A stretch of 64,000 bases of DNA, taken from the NCBI GenBank assembly GCA_036924085.1, contig JAVGWX010000005.1, positions 74,930,547-74,994,546 on the forward strand, given 5' to 3'. Made by a program: the position numbers and the translations under genes. This document shows positions 22,380-34,228 of this stretch, piece after piece. The notes beneath the pieces are model-generated. The model did not search any database, had not been told where the DNA came from, and worked only from the letters and a program-made list of their open reading frames with translations. Each line of letters starts with the position of its first letter. Positions within the stretch are counted from its first letter, which is position 1. Origin of the DNA: Ariolimax columbianus. Its lineage: Eukaryota; Mollusca; Gastropoda; Stylommatophora; Arionidae.

Positions 22380-23580
22380 TAACATTTATGCTGAAAAACA
22401 ATGAGAAAATGTCAAAGAGTATGAAACATTCGACCTGCTCACAATCAGCGGAATTAAAATACAGAACTAAGATACGCAGAGGATACAATTGTACTTTCGA
22501 AGAACACTGCGGGGTTGGAACAGTCGATTCCTTCTCGGTTAAACAACACAGCGTGAAACAAAATCTATACCTAAACATCAGCAAGACAAAGATAATGAGC
22601 ACTGATAAGGCAAAAACCAGACCTGGAGTTATCCTAGAAAAGCAAGAAGTAACAAACGTCACAAGTTTAGTTTAGAGTATCTCTGCTTGATTATAATCAA
22701 CAATGGAGATTGCCAAAAAGACGTAAGAAGAATTACCATGACATTGCAGAGGTTACCTAAAGGCATCGCTGTGGTCGAGAGGTAAGGCACTCGCTTTTCA
22801 AAGCAATGAACGGAAACAACTTGTGTTCGAGCCCCGCAGGTTTCAAGCCACCCCTGATCTCAAGAGGTGGGTCCAGAGTGCCTGAATTACCTTCAGTGGT
22901 CTTGACTTATGTCTTGCCACTGATCAAAGGTAGTTCTGGACCAGAACGTGAGGTTGATGACCAGCACAGCTTCTTCCTTACTATAATCCAAATACAGCGC
23001 AAGTTACAATCATCAAGATAAAAACTGTCTGAAGATGTCGCCATCATCGCTTGTGATGGGCAAATAACTTTTTTTCAAACTTTCCCTAAAGTGAAAAACT
23101 TTTGACAAAACACTAACAAAATGACAAAAATGAAGATCCTGTGTACTGCATCTTCCTAGTGGCAACGTATGGTTATGAGACATGGACAACCACACAAACA
23201 CTAAGAAAGAATATTGAATCCTTAGAGCTAAAATGCTACAGAAAAGTGCTCAAAATACCATTGATAGGGAAAAAGAAAAACACAAAAATCCTAAAAGAGC
23301 TTGATATAGAACAAAATTGGCTAGTAAACAATAATGCGTCTAGGAAACTAAAATACTTTAGACACATCAAACGCCACAGTTGCTAGAAAAAACAATAATG
23401 GTGGACATGTCACCTGACAAGCAAGGCAGAGGCAGACTAAGGAGAAGATGGACAGATGACATTAAAGAGGTTCTGAGGGTGACAGAGGCCTTAGAGCTGG
23501 CAAAGATTGAGAGTCTTACAGATTATCTGTTATGAAAGCAACGTTCTGCAAAGGACTTGCCACATGATGATGATGATGAT
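22380..23580 (+). mobile_element. RTE-like LINE, 3' half, with SINE inside
   Basis: Plus strand, with frameshifts. The RT active-site block (LRYAEDTIVLSKNT) has Glu where the second Asp of YADD is expected. A SKTKIM block follows. After a SINE come the thumb (YGYETWTTTQTLRKNIESLE, CYRKVLKIP), RKLKYFRHIKRH, and the C-terminal GRGRLRRRWTDDIKEVL block ending near 23535. The element ends in (GAT)n at 23566-23580, a tail usual for RTE elements. It lies in the intron between the exons at 19999 and 25946. Confidence 0.8.
22760..22985 (+). mobile_element. tRNA-derived SINE inserted in RTE-like LINE
   Basis: A tRNA-like head contains GCTGTGGTCGAGAGGTAAGGC (A box). About 50 nt later comes TGTTCGAGCCCC (B box), spacing like that of tRNAs with a long variable arm (Leu/Ser type). 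A body follows (AGAGGTGGGTCCAGAG, GTAGTTCTGGACC). It separates the RT and thumb halves of the LINE. No TSD was made out. Confidence 0.7.
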
Positions 23581-24783
23581 GGCATATTCTAGATGGATCT
23601 TAGATATTTTCCATATGTTTAGTTCACTTCATCTCAAAATCTGTCAAATAGATTTGAGCATCAAGAGCGAGAGACCTTCCTATTAGTGATCTTAATATAT
23701 ATTGTTTTATTCATTTCCTACAATAAATCCAGATTGTTTTTCTTGTGGGCTTGTATTGGCCATAATGGAGTTATCCAACTTTTCTGTGTTTATTCTGGAG
23801 AATATGGTTAAACATACATTTTCTGTTGTTGGAGATAACTGGGGGATAGATACAGTTTGTAGTTTTACCTGTAGGAGGAGTAATTAATTACTATTTTCAA
23901 ATTATCTTTGGTAATTTCATTTTAGAGATGGGGATGGGAATATATACACATTCTGGTGACATATTTGGACTTTAGGTATATATTTATCATTCAACATCTC
24001 AAATTGTTGATGCATTTCAAAATTTCCCTAGTGGGGTTCAATTTTATTATTGTAGAGGTCTGCAATACACATGGAAATGGATGAGAGAGAGAGAGTGATA
24101 GTTTTTACAGATGTTTTGTGTGGTGTACAGGATTTACTGCGAGCAGTGATATAAATAATCACTTAGAAGTTCAGGCAAGAAGAGATTTTACACGTATGAT
24201 ATTTGTGATATAGTAGAGTTTACTCATGACACTGTTATCTACAAACTCACAAGATAATCCATGCCAGGGGAAAGCCAATCAGATTTTATAGTTGAAACTG
24301 GTTGTATACAGACTCTGCAGAGTCTTCTAAACCAGTATAAAGACTGACAATTATCTTTGAGCACACAAAGTAGTCCTACGTAGGGAAGAAACCATACAAG
24401 AGTAATGATTGTGTTAAAGCATTAGCTCATGATCTACCCAACTCAGATGAGACTCGTTAACCAGCTCATCCAGGAGAGGGAAAGCTGATTTTAAATCACG
24501 TGCTGCTTTGCTTGGTAAACAACCTATGTGTACCATCCTTAATAATAGAAAATAATAAACCACACATATAAAATACGATACAAAACACACACATTTAATT
24601 TAAAAAGCCTACAAAACACACACATTTAATTTAAAAAACCTAAACTTATGCTGCACAAAACACCTTTAATACATTTATTTTTAAAATCTTCAAGGTAAAT
24701 TTAAGAAAAATATTTGCAGGTCACTGGGTCATTCAAATCTTCAATACCTATGGTCTTATTCATTTTTCTCCTCACATCTTTCA
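23581..24783. other. Unassigned intron sequence with CR1-like tail
   Basis: At 24286-24345 a CR1-like 3' end remains (AACTGGTTGTATACAGACTC ... CTAAACCAGTATAAAGAC). At 24590-24640 ACAAAACACACACATTTAAT is directly duplicated. Otherwise nothing is recognised. Confidence 0.5.
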
Positions 24784-24794
24784 TGACAGTAATC

Positions 24795-25646
24795 TTCTTC
24801 TTCTTCATCGTACGCAGTCAGACAGTAACCATTATTTTTTCGAAAAAAGCGGCGGTCATCCTGAGGCTGTCGACACTGCCATAGAGCTTGTCTTGTGGTT
24901 CCACTGGTGATGGCCACATCTGCTCTCTCTGATCCTTGTATGTCGGGCAGTTCTGCAGCAGATGCTCAGCGGTAATTTTCCCGGTACCACACGGGCATTC
25001 GTCGGTACCACCTATCTTCAATTTGTTGAATAGGTGGTACCTCAGTCTATTGTGGCCAGTGCGAAGTCTGAAGACAACGACCTGCTCTCTTCTGTTAAAC
25101 TGGTAATAGGCATCGTTTTTGGTGTAGCCGGTATGTTCAGTTTCCCATTTGGTCATGTATCTGGCTTTAATAAGCCGCTTTGACTCTTCGTAAGTCATAC
25201 TAGTTTCTGTTTGTGGTAGTTTTGCACCTTCTTTTGCCAGTCTGTCTGCCTCCTCGTTGCCTTGGATGTTGCAGTGTGATGGGACCCACTGTACCACTAC
25301 CCTTTTTGGTGCGGACTGCTGGCATAGTTGACAGAGTACTGCTCTTAAGTCATTAAGCTCAATTTTTTTCTGGCTTTTTAGCGCTGTGACTACGGCCAGA
25401 GCATCTGTAAGCAGGACTGTATGGCTTTCATTTTCTTTGTGTCACCATTTCTTCCACTGCCGCCCTCAGTGCCTCTGCCTCCGCTCTGAAATTGCTTGTG
25501 TACTTACCAGTAGCGAATGACAGTGTTATTTGTCTGCCATTTGGTAGGTTCAGGAATGCTCCTGCCCCTCCATTCTGTGTAGTGTTTGTTACAGAACCGT
25601 CGGTGTATGCATGGGTCCAGTCCATGCTTGGGTAGTTTTTCGATAT
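24795..25646 (-). mobile_element. RNase H LINE copy 3, 852 bp, TSD present
   Basis: 5'-truncated copy of the same LINE as 327-1354. On the minus strand it starts just before YPSMDWTHAYTDG and runs through RNase H (YTDGS, RAEAEALRAAVEEM, NEEADRLAKEG), the Cys-x-Cys/His/Cys motif and a (GAA)n tail. TGACAGTAATC lies at both ends (24784-24794 and 25647-25657), a perfect TSD. A small deletion near 25437 shifts the frame inside RNase H after EEMVTQRK. It sits in the intron ahead of the exon at 25946, antisense to the gene. Confidence 0.93.
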
Positions 25647-25945
25647 TGACAGTAATCTGAATGTTTACATCTCCTATTCTATACAAAACCCATAACTTAA
25701 TGTAGATTGCATGCTAATTGTATCTGTGACTTTCTTACATTATGTGTGGTGCTGCATCAGGGAATCTATTGTACTAATGCAATTATACCCCACATAGAAA
25801 TCCAGCTGAACTTATTGAGTGAATTGGCCTTTTGGTGGTGGTATGTACAGGTTTTGACATCAGAGAATCTCATTTACGTAAAGAGATCTAATAAATTGGG
25901 GCGGCTCCTTGTGCTGTTGTTTGAATTGTACAATTTTTGTTGCAG

Positions 25946-26151
25946 GCTGCAAAGACATTCAGCTCTCTGGCATACCTGTATACAAGAGCTCACTGCAACA
26001 AGAGATGGACATGATCCGCTCACTCTTGGATGGAAAATTTGATCCAACACCTGAGGCACACACTCACTTTCTGAAAGAGTTCTCCAAGTTGAGGGCAAAA
26101 ACCGAAGAGGCTGTGCAATGGCTGCTTCGTGTTCACAGGGTCCTGAAGCAG
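25946..26151 (+). CDS. Coiled-coil protein gene, internal exon
   Basis: Acceptor CAATTTTTGTTGCAG|G, donor CAG|GTAAGC. The exon enters at phase 1 (completing a Ser codon with the previous exon) and leaves at phase 0. It encodes about 69 residues: CKDIQLSGIPVYKSSLQQEM, then LLDGKFDPTPEAHTHFLKEF, then KLRAKTEEAVQWLLRVHRVL ending in Lys-Gln. The sequence is helical, with regular hydrophobic spacing and high sequence complexity, unlike the surrounding relics, which supports a real exon. The matching phase is independent support for joining it to 19752-19999. Confidence 0.85.
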
Positions 26152-27020
26152 GTAAGCAATATTTGTCAACTTTATAAGATCCATTCTCATTATCTTCCAT
26201 ATCAAGATGTTACACTTTTGAGTAAAAGCTACCAAAGGCAAAGATCATGTTTTTTATGTTCTGTACACATTACTAAGACATCCAAAAATGTAATTGGGGA
26301 CAACAAGATAAATGATTAACAGCACAAGAACAAAAAGTTTGCAACATGAGAAATGAGATGAATGCAATAATTGATCAGGGTTACTAGAAGAGACAGGGTA
26401 AGAAATTAAGATACCCAACAGGTGCTGCATGGTATATAAAATAGTATATATAAAGCAGAGCAAATCAAGTATTTAAACATTTTAACATATGGCAAGAGGA
26501 TCTTCAAACCTAGCTGCTGGTGCCAGTCTGTAATGATTGTTTCCAGTGCAATTCTACAACACATCATGACCAGATCATTCATTTACACTTTCCTGGCATT
26601 GAGAACTGGCATGCAATATTAGTGTACATCATCAGCTTTGTAGGTCAGTAAACCAGACAGAAGTTAGATTGGTGCCTGCATGAGAAGGAGAGGAGAGTCT
26701 GACAAATGACATTGTAAGGTGAAGCCAGAAAAAGCCAGACTTTTCGAATCACCGGTAGGGCATATATTTTTTTTCTGTTGGGGGTGAAATAAACAAACAT
26801 AGCCAGCATACAACGTGATGACAGCAGTGGTGAAGCTGCCTGTAGTTCACAGCCTATAAAACATCTCGACTACCCCAGCAATGGGAGAAAAAGTCGTAGG
26901 ACAGTAAAAAACCCCAGTCTTCTACTGTTCAAGCAGATTATTTTTTTTTCCAGACTTCAATTCATTTAATTTAAGAGGTGAAAGTAGAATTAAATACATT
27001 GCTTCATATGTTACTTTCAG
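26152..27020 (+). other. Intron
   Basis: Intron of 869 bp, GT at 26152 and AG at 27019-27020, separating two phase-0 boundaries. No repeat family was clearly recognised inside it. Confidence 0.75.
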
Positions 27021-27173
27021 GAACTGGAGACAAGTCAAAGACAGAATATAGAGTTATACAAGTTACTATCAAAGTCAGAGAGAGAGCTGAAAACTTTAGC
27101 CTTGGAGAAGGAGTATGCCCTAAAAGAGGCCAGGCTACAGAAGGAGCAGACACAGGCTAGCAGGCATATCAAA
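27021..27173 (+). CDS. Coiled-coil protein gene, 51-codon exon
   Basis: Acceptor TGTTACTTTCAG, donor AAA|GTAGGT; length 153 bp, exactly 51 codons, phase 0 at both ends. It encodes a continuous charged helix: ELETSQRQNIELYKLLSKSE, then RELKTLALEKEYALKEARLQ, then KEQTQASRHIK. The heptad-like spacing of Leu/Ile/Tyr and lack of Pro or Gly indicate a coiled coil continuing from the previous exon. There is no Pfam-type domain I can name. An alternative donor three bases away is possible (AAAGTAG|GTAGAG), but it would add a stop in frame. Confidence 0.85.
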
Positions 27174-27237
27174 GTAGGTAGAGTACTTCACTGATTAAAA
27201 AAAATAGAAGAGACTAGCCAGGTAGTTCCATGACTTG

Positions 27238-27360
27238 ACTTAGTCCTCCTCGAAAAGTTATATGACTTTACTTAGTCTTCCTAGAAAAGTTATATGACTT
27301 TACTTAGTCTTCCTAGAAAAGTTATATGACTTGACTTAGTCCTATTAGAAAAGTTCTATG
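27238..27360 (+). repeat. 32-bp tandem repeat, about 4 units
   Basis: Units of TTATATGACTTTACTTAGTC followed by TTCCTAGAAAAG, 65 bp downstream of the exon end. The first and last units carry more changes. Confidence 0.9.
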
Positions 27361-27878
27361 ACTCCCATCAATTTCTATTTTGGGCTGTCCATTTTGAGCT
27401 CTACCCATTGGACCTGAAGATTTTCCCTGACTCCTTCTTCCATTATTCATTGTCAGGTGCTCTTTAGTCTCAACACCCTTCTTATCCCCTGTGATTCCTA
27501 ATACTAATATGTCTGGTTACATTATCAGTTGTCACTCTGAGAATGTGTCCCATCCATTGTTACTTTTTACAACATTCTTAGTAAGGTGAGAATATGGCCG
27601 TCTCGTTAGAGACATCGTTGTACTAGTTCTCGGCCTTTTCTGAGTGTTAGTTCAGGTAATCATTTTACAAACTGCCTAGACTGGAAAGTTTTGTGGCATG
27701 TTGGATGTCCTTCTAGCTGCCTTATTCACTGCTGATCAAATAATGATATGTAGCAGATGGCGCGTCAGAGGCACTCCTTCCTTCCTCTTGCCTATTCTGA
27801 AAACACTTATCTAGACCCTCTAGACTGACTTACACACAACAGTGATTTTTTTAAAGGCACTAAACACAATTGATCATA

Positions 27879-28042
27879 CTGCCGAAGACGGTTGTGTAGG
27901 ACCGAAAGGTGCAAATATTGCAGTTAAGTTGTAAACTAGCAACACAATGCATTCCGTTCTCCGGACGACATCATGCTACTTGCAAAGCCCTGTTCAGGGC
28001 TTGGTAGTGGAAGATTGAGAACGAGCGCAGTAGAAGAAGAAG
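27879..28042 (+). mobile_element. SINE-G short form, 164 bp, 10-bp TSD
   Basis: Starts CTGCCGAAGACGG and ends GTAGAAGAAGAAG. ATTGATCATA flanks it at 27869-27878 and 28043-28052. It aligns end to end with 45568-45729 and starts at the same base. It lies in the intron between 27173 and 33761, sense to the gene. Confidence 0.92.
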
Positions 28043-28144
28043 ATTGATCATAGGCACACAAAATATAACTTTTATTGGAGTTTGCAATATCCAAACTGAA
28101 AATGAGAGAATCCAGGAACAAACTGAATTAAATGATCAAAAAAC

Positions 28145-30245
28145 TTAGGAGCAGCTGCAAAAACAAAACTGCTGCAGATCTTCAACATATGTTAGACATC
28201 AGGTAAGGTTTCGCAGACCTGGAGAGAAGCAATGATGATACCACTCCCAAAAGCAGGGAAAGACGGTTTCATGGCATCTAGCTATAGACAAATCAGCCTC
28301 ACAAGCTGGATCTGTAAAACAATGGAACGTATCATCAACCTAAGGCTGCAGTGGTACCTTGAGAGTCTAAACCTTCTTGTGCCACAACAGACAGGTTTTA
28401 GGAAATGCTACTCCACTGAAAACCAGGTAAACACAACTCTTCCAAGAGATCGAGGATGCGTTTCAAGATAAGAATTTGGTACTAGCAACATGGATAGACT
28501 TGAAGAAAGCTTTTGATAAAGTTTGGAAAGAAGGACTTTTAAAGAAACTGAGAAATAATGGAGTGATGGATAAAAGCATACTTATATAACAGCAGAAGAG
28601 CCAGAGTACAGCTAGATGGCCTCAAGAGTAAGAAAGTTCTACTGCGTTATTGTGTACCTCGAAGAGGGGTTCTTTCTCCTACACTTCTCATAGTCTACAT
28701 CAATGACCTGATTGTTGAACTAACACAAGGAATAAAGTTGGCAAAGTACACAGATGATTTGGTAATATGGTGTACAAATGAGCATGCAGCAGTGGCCACC
28801 AAAATGTTGCAAAGAGCTATTGATGTCTTGACCTCATGGACAAATAGAAAAATGCAGTACTATGCTTTTTACTTTTTACTCTCCCCAAAACAAAAAGCTG
28901 AAGTTATGATAAATGGAGAACACCTGAGAGACAATAAACAACCCACCTATCGTGGAGTTACATTTGATGATAGGTTGACATGGAGGGAATTAGGCAGCCA
29001 AAAAAGCCAGGAGGAAGTTAACCATCCTGAGAAAATTAAGTGGAACCACATGGAGAGCTAGCAGGAAAATACTTAACAAAGTTCCAAGGTATACGACCAC
29101 ATCTTGAATATGAGTTAGCAGCATGGTGCCCAGCAGCAAATACTACACTAAAAAAAGAGATAGAGAAAGTGCAAAATTAGGCATTTAGGATCATTACAGA
29201 AGCAATGAAATCAACACCTATAGTGAAGATGGAGAAAATGAGTATACAAAAACTAAGAGAATGTAGAGACGCGAGGTACTATCACAGAGAGAAAAGTTCT
29301 TCTGCATACCAAGCCATCCCATGAAGGACAGATTCAAAAATTTTGTAATGGGAAGACTGAAAAGATGTAGTTTTATGCACCAGGCCAAATGACTTTGCAG
29401 GCAATTTTTATATCTACCTGAAGTTGACATCCCTCTAAAGTCTGTGCCAGAACAAACCCCTTGGAGAGAGAAGCATGGACTACCAGTATGCATTCAAACA
29501 AAAGTGAAAGGAGTACTATACAAGGATGAACAGAACAGTATGCAACATAGGGTAGTGACTTTGTTTCCTAGATGAAGAATACCCACAAGACCTCATGGTC
29601 AGAGTATACACAGATGGGTCAGCAAAGAGTGGAGTAAAGAATGGAGGAGCGGGAGTGTACATAGAATACCCAAACAACATTAGGGATACAGTCAGAGTAC
29701 CGACCGAGAAATTCAGGCAGTCAAGGTGGCAACTGAGAAACTGTTGAACACCAATCTCAGTCTACAACCTGTAGTATTTATGACATGTACAATCAGCACT
29801 CCAAGCAATAAAGTTCAGGGAAACTGCCAGATCTACAGGCTCTACTGTCTGAACTGAGTAACCAGAGCAAGATTGTCATGCAGTGGATACCTTCTTATTA
29901 TGGAGTACCAGGAAATGAGAGAGCAGACCAATTAACAAAGTAGGGTGCTGCAGACGAACAACCAGATGTACCCGTCACATACCAACAGAAGATAAGGATG
30001 ATCAAATCAATCAGAAAGCCACCAACAATAACACAAGACGATCACCATAATATAGACAGACAAAAGCAAACTGGTGTGTTGCGCCTTAGCACAGGACACA
30101 ACTTTTGTAGCCACATGTACACAAAATTGAAGATTGGCAACTGTGTGTATATGTGGACAGGCACCACAGACTGTAGAGCGCATACTATAGAACTGCCCCA
30201 AATATAATATACAGAGAAAATCCCACTAGCCCATAGAAACAACAC
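28145..30245 (+). mobile_element. Old RNase H LINE, RT to RNase H, many breaks
   Basis: In order on the plus strand: RT fingers with SSYRQISLTSWICKTMERII and QQTGFRKCYSTENQV (28260-28430), motif A (WIDLKKAFDKVWKEGL near 28500), and the active-site region AKYTDDLVIWCTNEH (28740-28790), where YTDD replaces YADD. The thumb (YRGVTFDDRLTW) follows. RNase H comes at 29590-29950 (VYTDGSAKSGVKNGGAG, then PSYYGVPGNERADQL-like sequence), and a zinc-motif remnant lies near 30150. It is the same architecture as copies 1, 3 and 4 but far more diverged. Confidence 0.85.
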
Positions 30246-32930
30246 TGGGAGAGAAAATGTATGAACCTTTATGTGAACTACAAAAGACAGTGAGGTTTAT
30301 GCAAGCTACAATATTGCAGATATAGACATATTACAAGCGAATGAAAGAAGGAACAACTTTTATTAAATTGAAATACAAAAGCGATTTCTATCGCAGCACA
30401 GAAATTTATAATTCACTCTCCTGGTTTCTAATGTCCATGACCTATCACTTTGTCGTCAGCCTAATCTATTCTACTTTTGTAACCCAAGACTTTCTGATAA
30501 ACACAATTAGTCATTTCATCTAAAATCTGAACCCAGAGTCTGATCTCTTGGTCGAATTAACTTTCTTCCATTTCCCGACTGGTTTTTAAAAACAATTATT
30601 TCTTTATCACTTTCTAACCTTTGTAACTAGCGCTTCTTTCGCTTGTTAGACATTGCGGAAATATACAGGCTGCCTCCTTGACAACAGTTAGGAACTTGTC
30701 TACTAAGAGACAGAATTCATAAAGATGGTTTCTCTTGACTTATTTCACTTCTAGTCTAGGGATTTCTTCTGGACGTTCATTGACAACTGTTAAGAATTTG
30801 TCTACTGAGAGTTTGTAAAGATGGTTCCTTTTGACTAATTTCAATTCAATTGAAAATGAACTGGGAGCAAACATGAGCAAACTGTAGTTTGGCGCTCACC
30901 TTGAACGATAAACTGTTTAAGTAATTCTTCTAGTCCTATTGTCTCAGAGTCTAATTAAAATTATTATATTTATAATTATCGATGATCAGCAACTGGCATG
31001 TGGACTTCTTGTCTTTATCGCTGAAGCTCAACTGACATGTGTTTTGCCAACGTCGCTCTCTGGTCACTCCTAAACAACTAATCCATGATGGACGCTGTCT
31101 CAACTAGGCTAGTACCACTTTTCTGAGCGTCTTATGTGACCACTGCATTTGACCGTAGCTCTTTTGAGATCTGGCTCATTCATCGTCTGACTGTGATCAG
31201 TCATGCATGAACAGATTTTTGGCGCGGGTGCTAACACATAATGCTCACGTTATTAACGTACTTAGGTATATTTGATTAACTGCTAATTTATTCTGACCAT
31301 GGTCCAGCTGTCTATAATCAGAGCGTTTCTTTGTTTTAGGGCTGTCGTCCAATGAATACAATACTAGCGATACTAGAACCCACAAAAATATGAAAGAAAA
31401 TAACCTCTTCTACTATTTTCTTACTATATTGATTTACTATTACTATAGGATTTGGTAGGTGAATAGGACTGTCACATATCTCCCATACTCAGAAAAATAA
31501 AGGTATTTACAAAGCTTTTCTTTTTCCCTTACACCTAATTGTCTCAGATTCTACTAATACCTCATAATAGACAAAATGTTATAACAAAGCATACATTTTA
31601 AGAACAATGCATAATTCATTCATAATATCGTTGTACCTTTCAGGTCCATCATTTATACACTCCTGTAATGAGGAACTTTCGCCTGTCTTACTCTTAACTG
31701 CTGAAAAATCAGCTTCAATGAGACATCTTTCTCTCTCATAAAAAACCCTGTAAAACCATTTATGAGATATTCTTCCCTCTCATACATCTATAAACAGGTG
31801 AGCTTTACTCGTTCCAGATTGCTCAGTTGCAACAACTATCCCTTGCTCCAATGGGGCATTTCCCTTCTTATCACCACACCTACATGAGGCATTCTGTTTA
31901 GACATGGAAAAAAAACATAGGAGACAATTGTTTTCTCCTATTCAACCTATTTAGCTCGCCCTGTGGTATGCATTTATCAAACATGTTAAACCTTCACACT
32001 ATTGCATTAAAATTTTGTGCCAATGCATTATTTTTCAGTGTCACATTTTTCTAAGGTTGTTGACTTTGAGAGCCTGTAACTTTTTTATTTGACAGTCCAT
32101 TGATATGATTTGTTTGTGAGAAATAAACGAATAAAGAATTTGTTGTTGTTATAGTTTTTATTGTGTGTGTGTTAGTAGTTTCTGAGATATAAGAAGATGA
32201 AGGTGATAGTGTTGAAAAACAGCACAAACATAGAATCAACCGCTTTTGGCATCACTTGGTTGGGAAAAAAAATTCAAGAAAACGGCTAATCTATGTTTAT
32301 CGTAATTTCCCCATTATGGCCATATCTGTTACCTTAGACTATAAACGTAATTATTGTTTCTACATAAACAAACTAAATAAATTTACCTCAAAAAAAATCT
32401 GTTGCAGAAATTTAACTTCCCCATTCTCAATAATGGGTGAATCTTCAAATCCAAGTGAAAACCATAAGAAGTCGTTTCCAATTGTTTGTATCTAACCGCA
32501 CATGGTGGAAGTGGAAACTCTCTACAATCAAGAGCAGTATTGTTCAGACTATTTCTATGTGGACGTTCGATTATATTTTTAAATGGCCATTGCTATGCAA
32601 GGACATCGATAAGTCAGGTACTGCCGACATTTGTGGTGCGATTTTTCGGGACGTCAGTCAATTTGGACCAACAGTAGCCATATAAATGTTAAATCACAAT
32701 ACGAAAAACATTAAGAAAAAAAATATATAAATACATGACCAATCATAAATAATGAAAATCGACTCCATACTAAGGCTAGTATGAACCCTTGCTATGCTTA
32801 ACATACCTTGCCCCCTGGACCAGCATGTCGTTTCCCGTCGTTGCTTTTCCTGTGTCCATTGCTTAACCAGATTTCTCCACTCAACTGAGTCCTTTGAGAC
32901 GGCCAGCTTCTTTTTCACTCCAACTTGCTA
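30246..32930. other. Unassigned intron sequence
   Basis: No exon recognised. On the minus strand at 32700-32920, WRNLVKQWTQEKQRRET resembles a LINE polyprotein end, but too little remains to be sure. Confidence 0.4.
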
Positions 32931-32976
32931 AATAATGCCTCAGATCCTCCAAATTCACTTTTATGTGTCTCTTAAT

Positions 32977-33022
<46 letters not shown>
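32977..33022. repeat. (CT)n microsatellite
   Basis: About 23 CT dinucleotides with one interruption. Confidence 0.95.
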
Positions 33023-33026
<4 letters not shown>

Positions 33027-33049
33027 TACCTGTGGCTTTTGTCGTCTGT

Positions 33050-33460
33050 AAAATTCCTAATCACCTATCCCTCTGGTATTTCTTCCTTACTCCTAGGGGA
33101 AAATCACGTTTTATTATCACATATGACTATCCCTTTCGATGTTCGTCTATCATTACCTCACCAAGAATACAACCCCTCTTTATTTTTATTGTTTTACTTT
33201 TGGCTAGCAAAATTGGGAAGCCAAGCTTACTGCCCAAACGGTTTATCCCATCCACTACATACAACCTCGGTTCCTGGATAATGTTCTGGTCTATTAACTC
33301 TGTGGTATTTATTACCTGTTTTACTGAGGAAAAAAGGGACTTGCCTAAACAGACTTGGACCAGATTGACGGCCTGAGTTCTTAATACTACCATGGTTTTG
33401 GCCTTAATTAGATAGGCTATGTATATATCGCCTTCCAGATACACCTCCCCAACCTTCATC
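33050..33460 (-). mobile_element. Possible LINE RT fragment
   Basis: An open minus-strand stretch reads YVVDGINRLGSKLGFPILLA then KSKTI, resembling the block after the RT active site ('I..W....GF.FS..KTK'). Upstream sequence is not clearly RT. It lies 300 bp before the last exon of the host gene, in its intron, antisense. Confidence 0.4.
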
Positions 33461-33760
33461 TTTTTCTCAGATCGAAATATAGCAAATTCTTGAACGTCCT
33501 AACAAAATCTTGCCTTAAGATAAGCTGCTTTTATACCCCTCTTGCAATGAAGAACGCATGTTCCAACTCGCATTCTGTGTCTGATCGGTGATCCTGGCTT
33601 TCCTACACCAGCTCGTGATGTAAACCACACACACACACCCCTCCCCCCCGTAGAAGTAGCAGCGCGCACAAAAACAACTCCTGTGGGTCCTGTAGTCATC
33701 ATTTTGTTTTATTTATATTATCATTTTGTTTTATTTATATTTTTTTCTGCTCATTTTCAG

Positions 33761-34030
33761 TTTGATCTGGAACTTGAAGCTCGACGGAGAAATGTCGAGT
33801 CTCTCTATCAGAAAGTTTGCAAAGAAAATCAGTCTCTTCAACGAGAGCTTGCTGTGATGGTAAACAATCCTGCTGCAGTCAACCACTTGGATAATGCGAA
33901 CAGGTCATTCAAGTCTCGCCTGCAAATGGTGTTGGACTTGACAGTCTCACAAGATGTAGCTGATGTGGTCAACAATAAGCAGACCTTAGATCTGGAAGTG
34001 AAAAGCGATCGAAACATTACAGTGGATTAA
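33761..34030 (+). CDS. Coiled-coil protein gene, terminal exon with stop
   Basis: Acceptor TCTGCTCATTTTCAG with a long pyrimidine run; enters at phase 0 and ends at TAA (34028-34030). It encodes 89 residues: FDLELEARRRNVESLYQKVC, KENQSLQRELAVMVNN (coiled coil continuing in register from the 51-codon exon), then a shorter helix (SRLQMVLDLTVSQDVADVV) and an acidic tail ending VD. With the three exons above, the visible C-terminus is about 291 residues and appears cytoplasmic, with no signal peptide or membrane segment. I could not identify the protein; centrosomal or scaffold-type coiled-coil proteins are possible but unproven. Confidence 0.85.
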   Translation, partial: FDLELEARRRNVESLYQKVCKENQSLQRELAVMVNNPAAVNHLDNANRSFKSRLQMVLDLTVSQDVADVVNNKQTLDLEVKSDRNITVD

Positions 34031-34228
34031 GTGAAGTATTAGATGATGTTGCATGGACTGCTCATATGTGATATTTTAGAAAATGTGCAAACAATGATGT
34101 GATAGTGATATTTTTAAATTTTTTTTTTTTGTGGGTGTAGTTGGCCCTTGTGGCATTACAATTGTTCTTCCTGTATTAAAAAGAAAAGGTTCAAGAATAG
34201 AAAAGGCAGCAAATATCAATTTTTATTC
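34031..34228 (+). other. Probable 3' UTR with candidate poly(A) signal
   Basis: Follows the stop at 34030. The first plausible polyadenylation hexamer is ATTAAA at 34175-34180, giving a UTR of about 160 bp. SINE sequence begins soon after. No transcript evidence is available, so the true end could be further on. Confidence 0.45.

Noticed and set aside
27380..27580. LINE C-terminus on the minus strand
   Set aside because: Only a vague resemblance to a WFGH...GRP block; too decayed to support.
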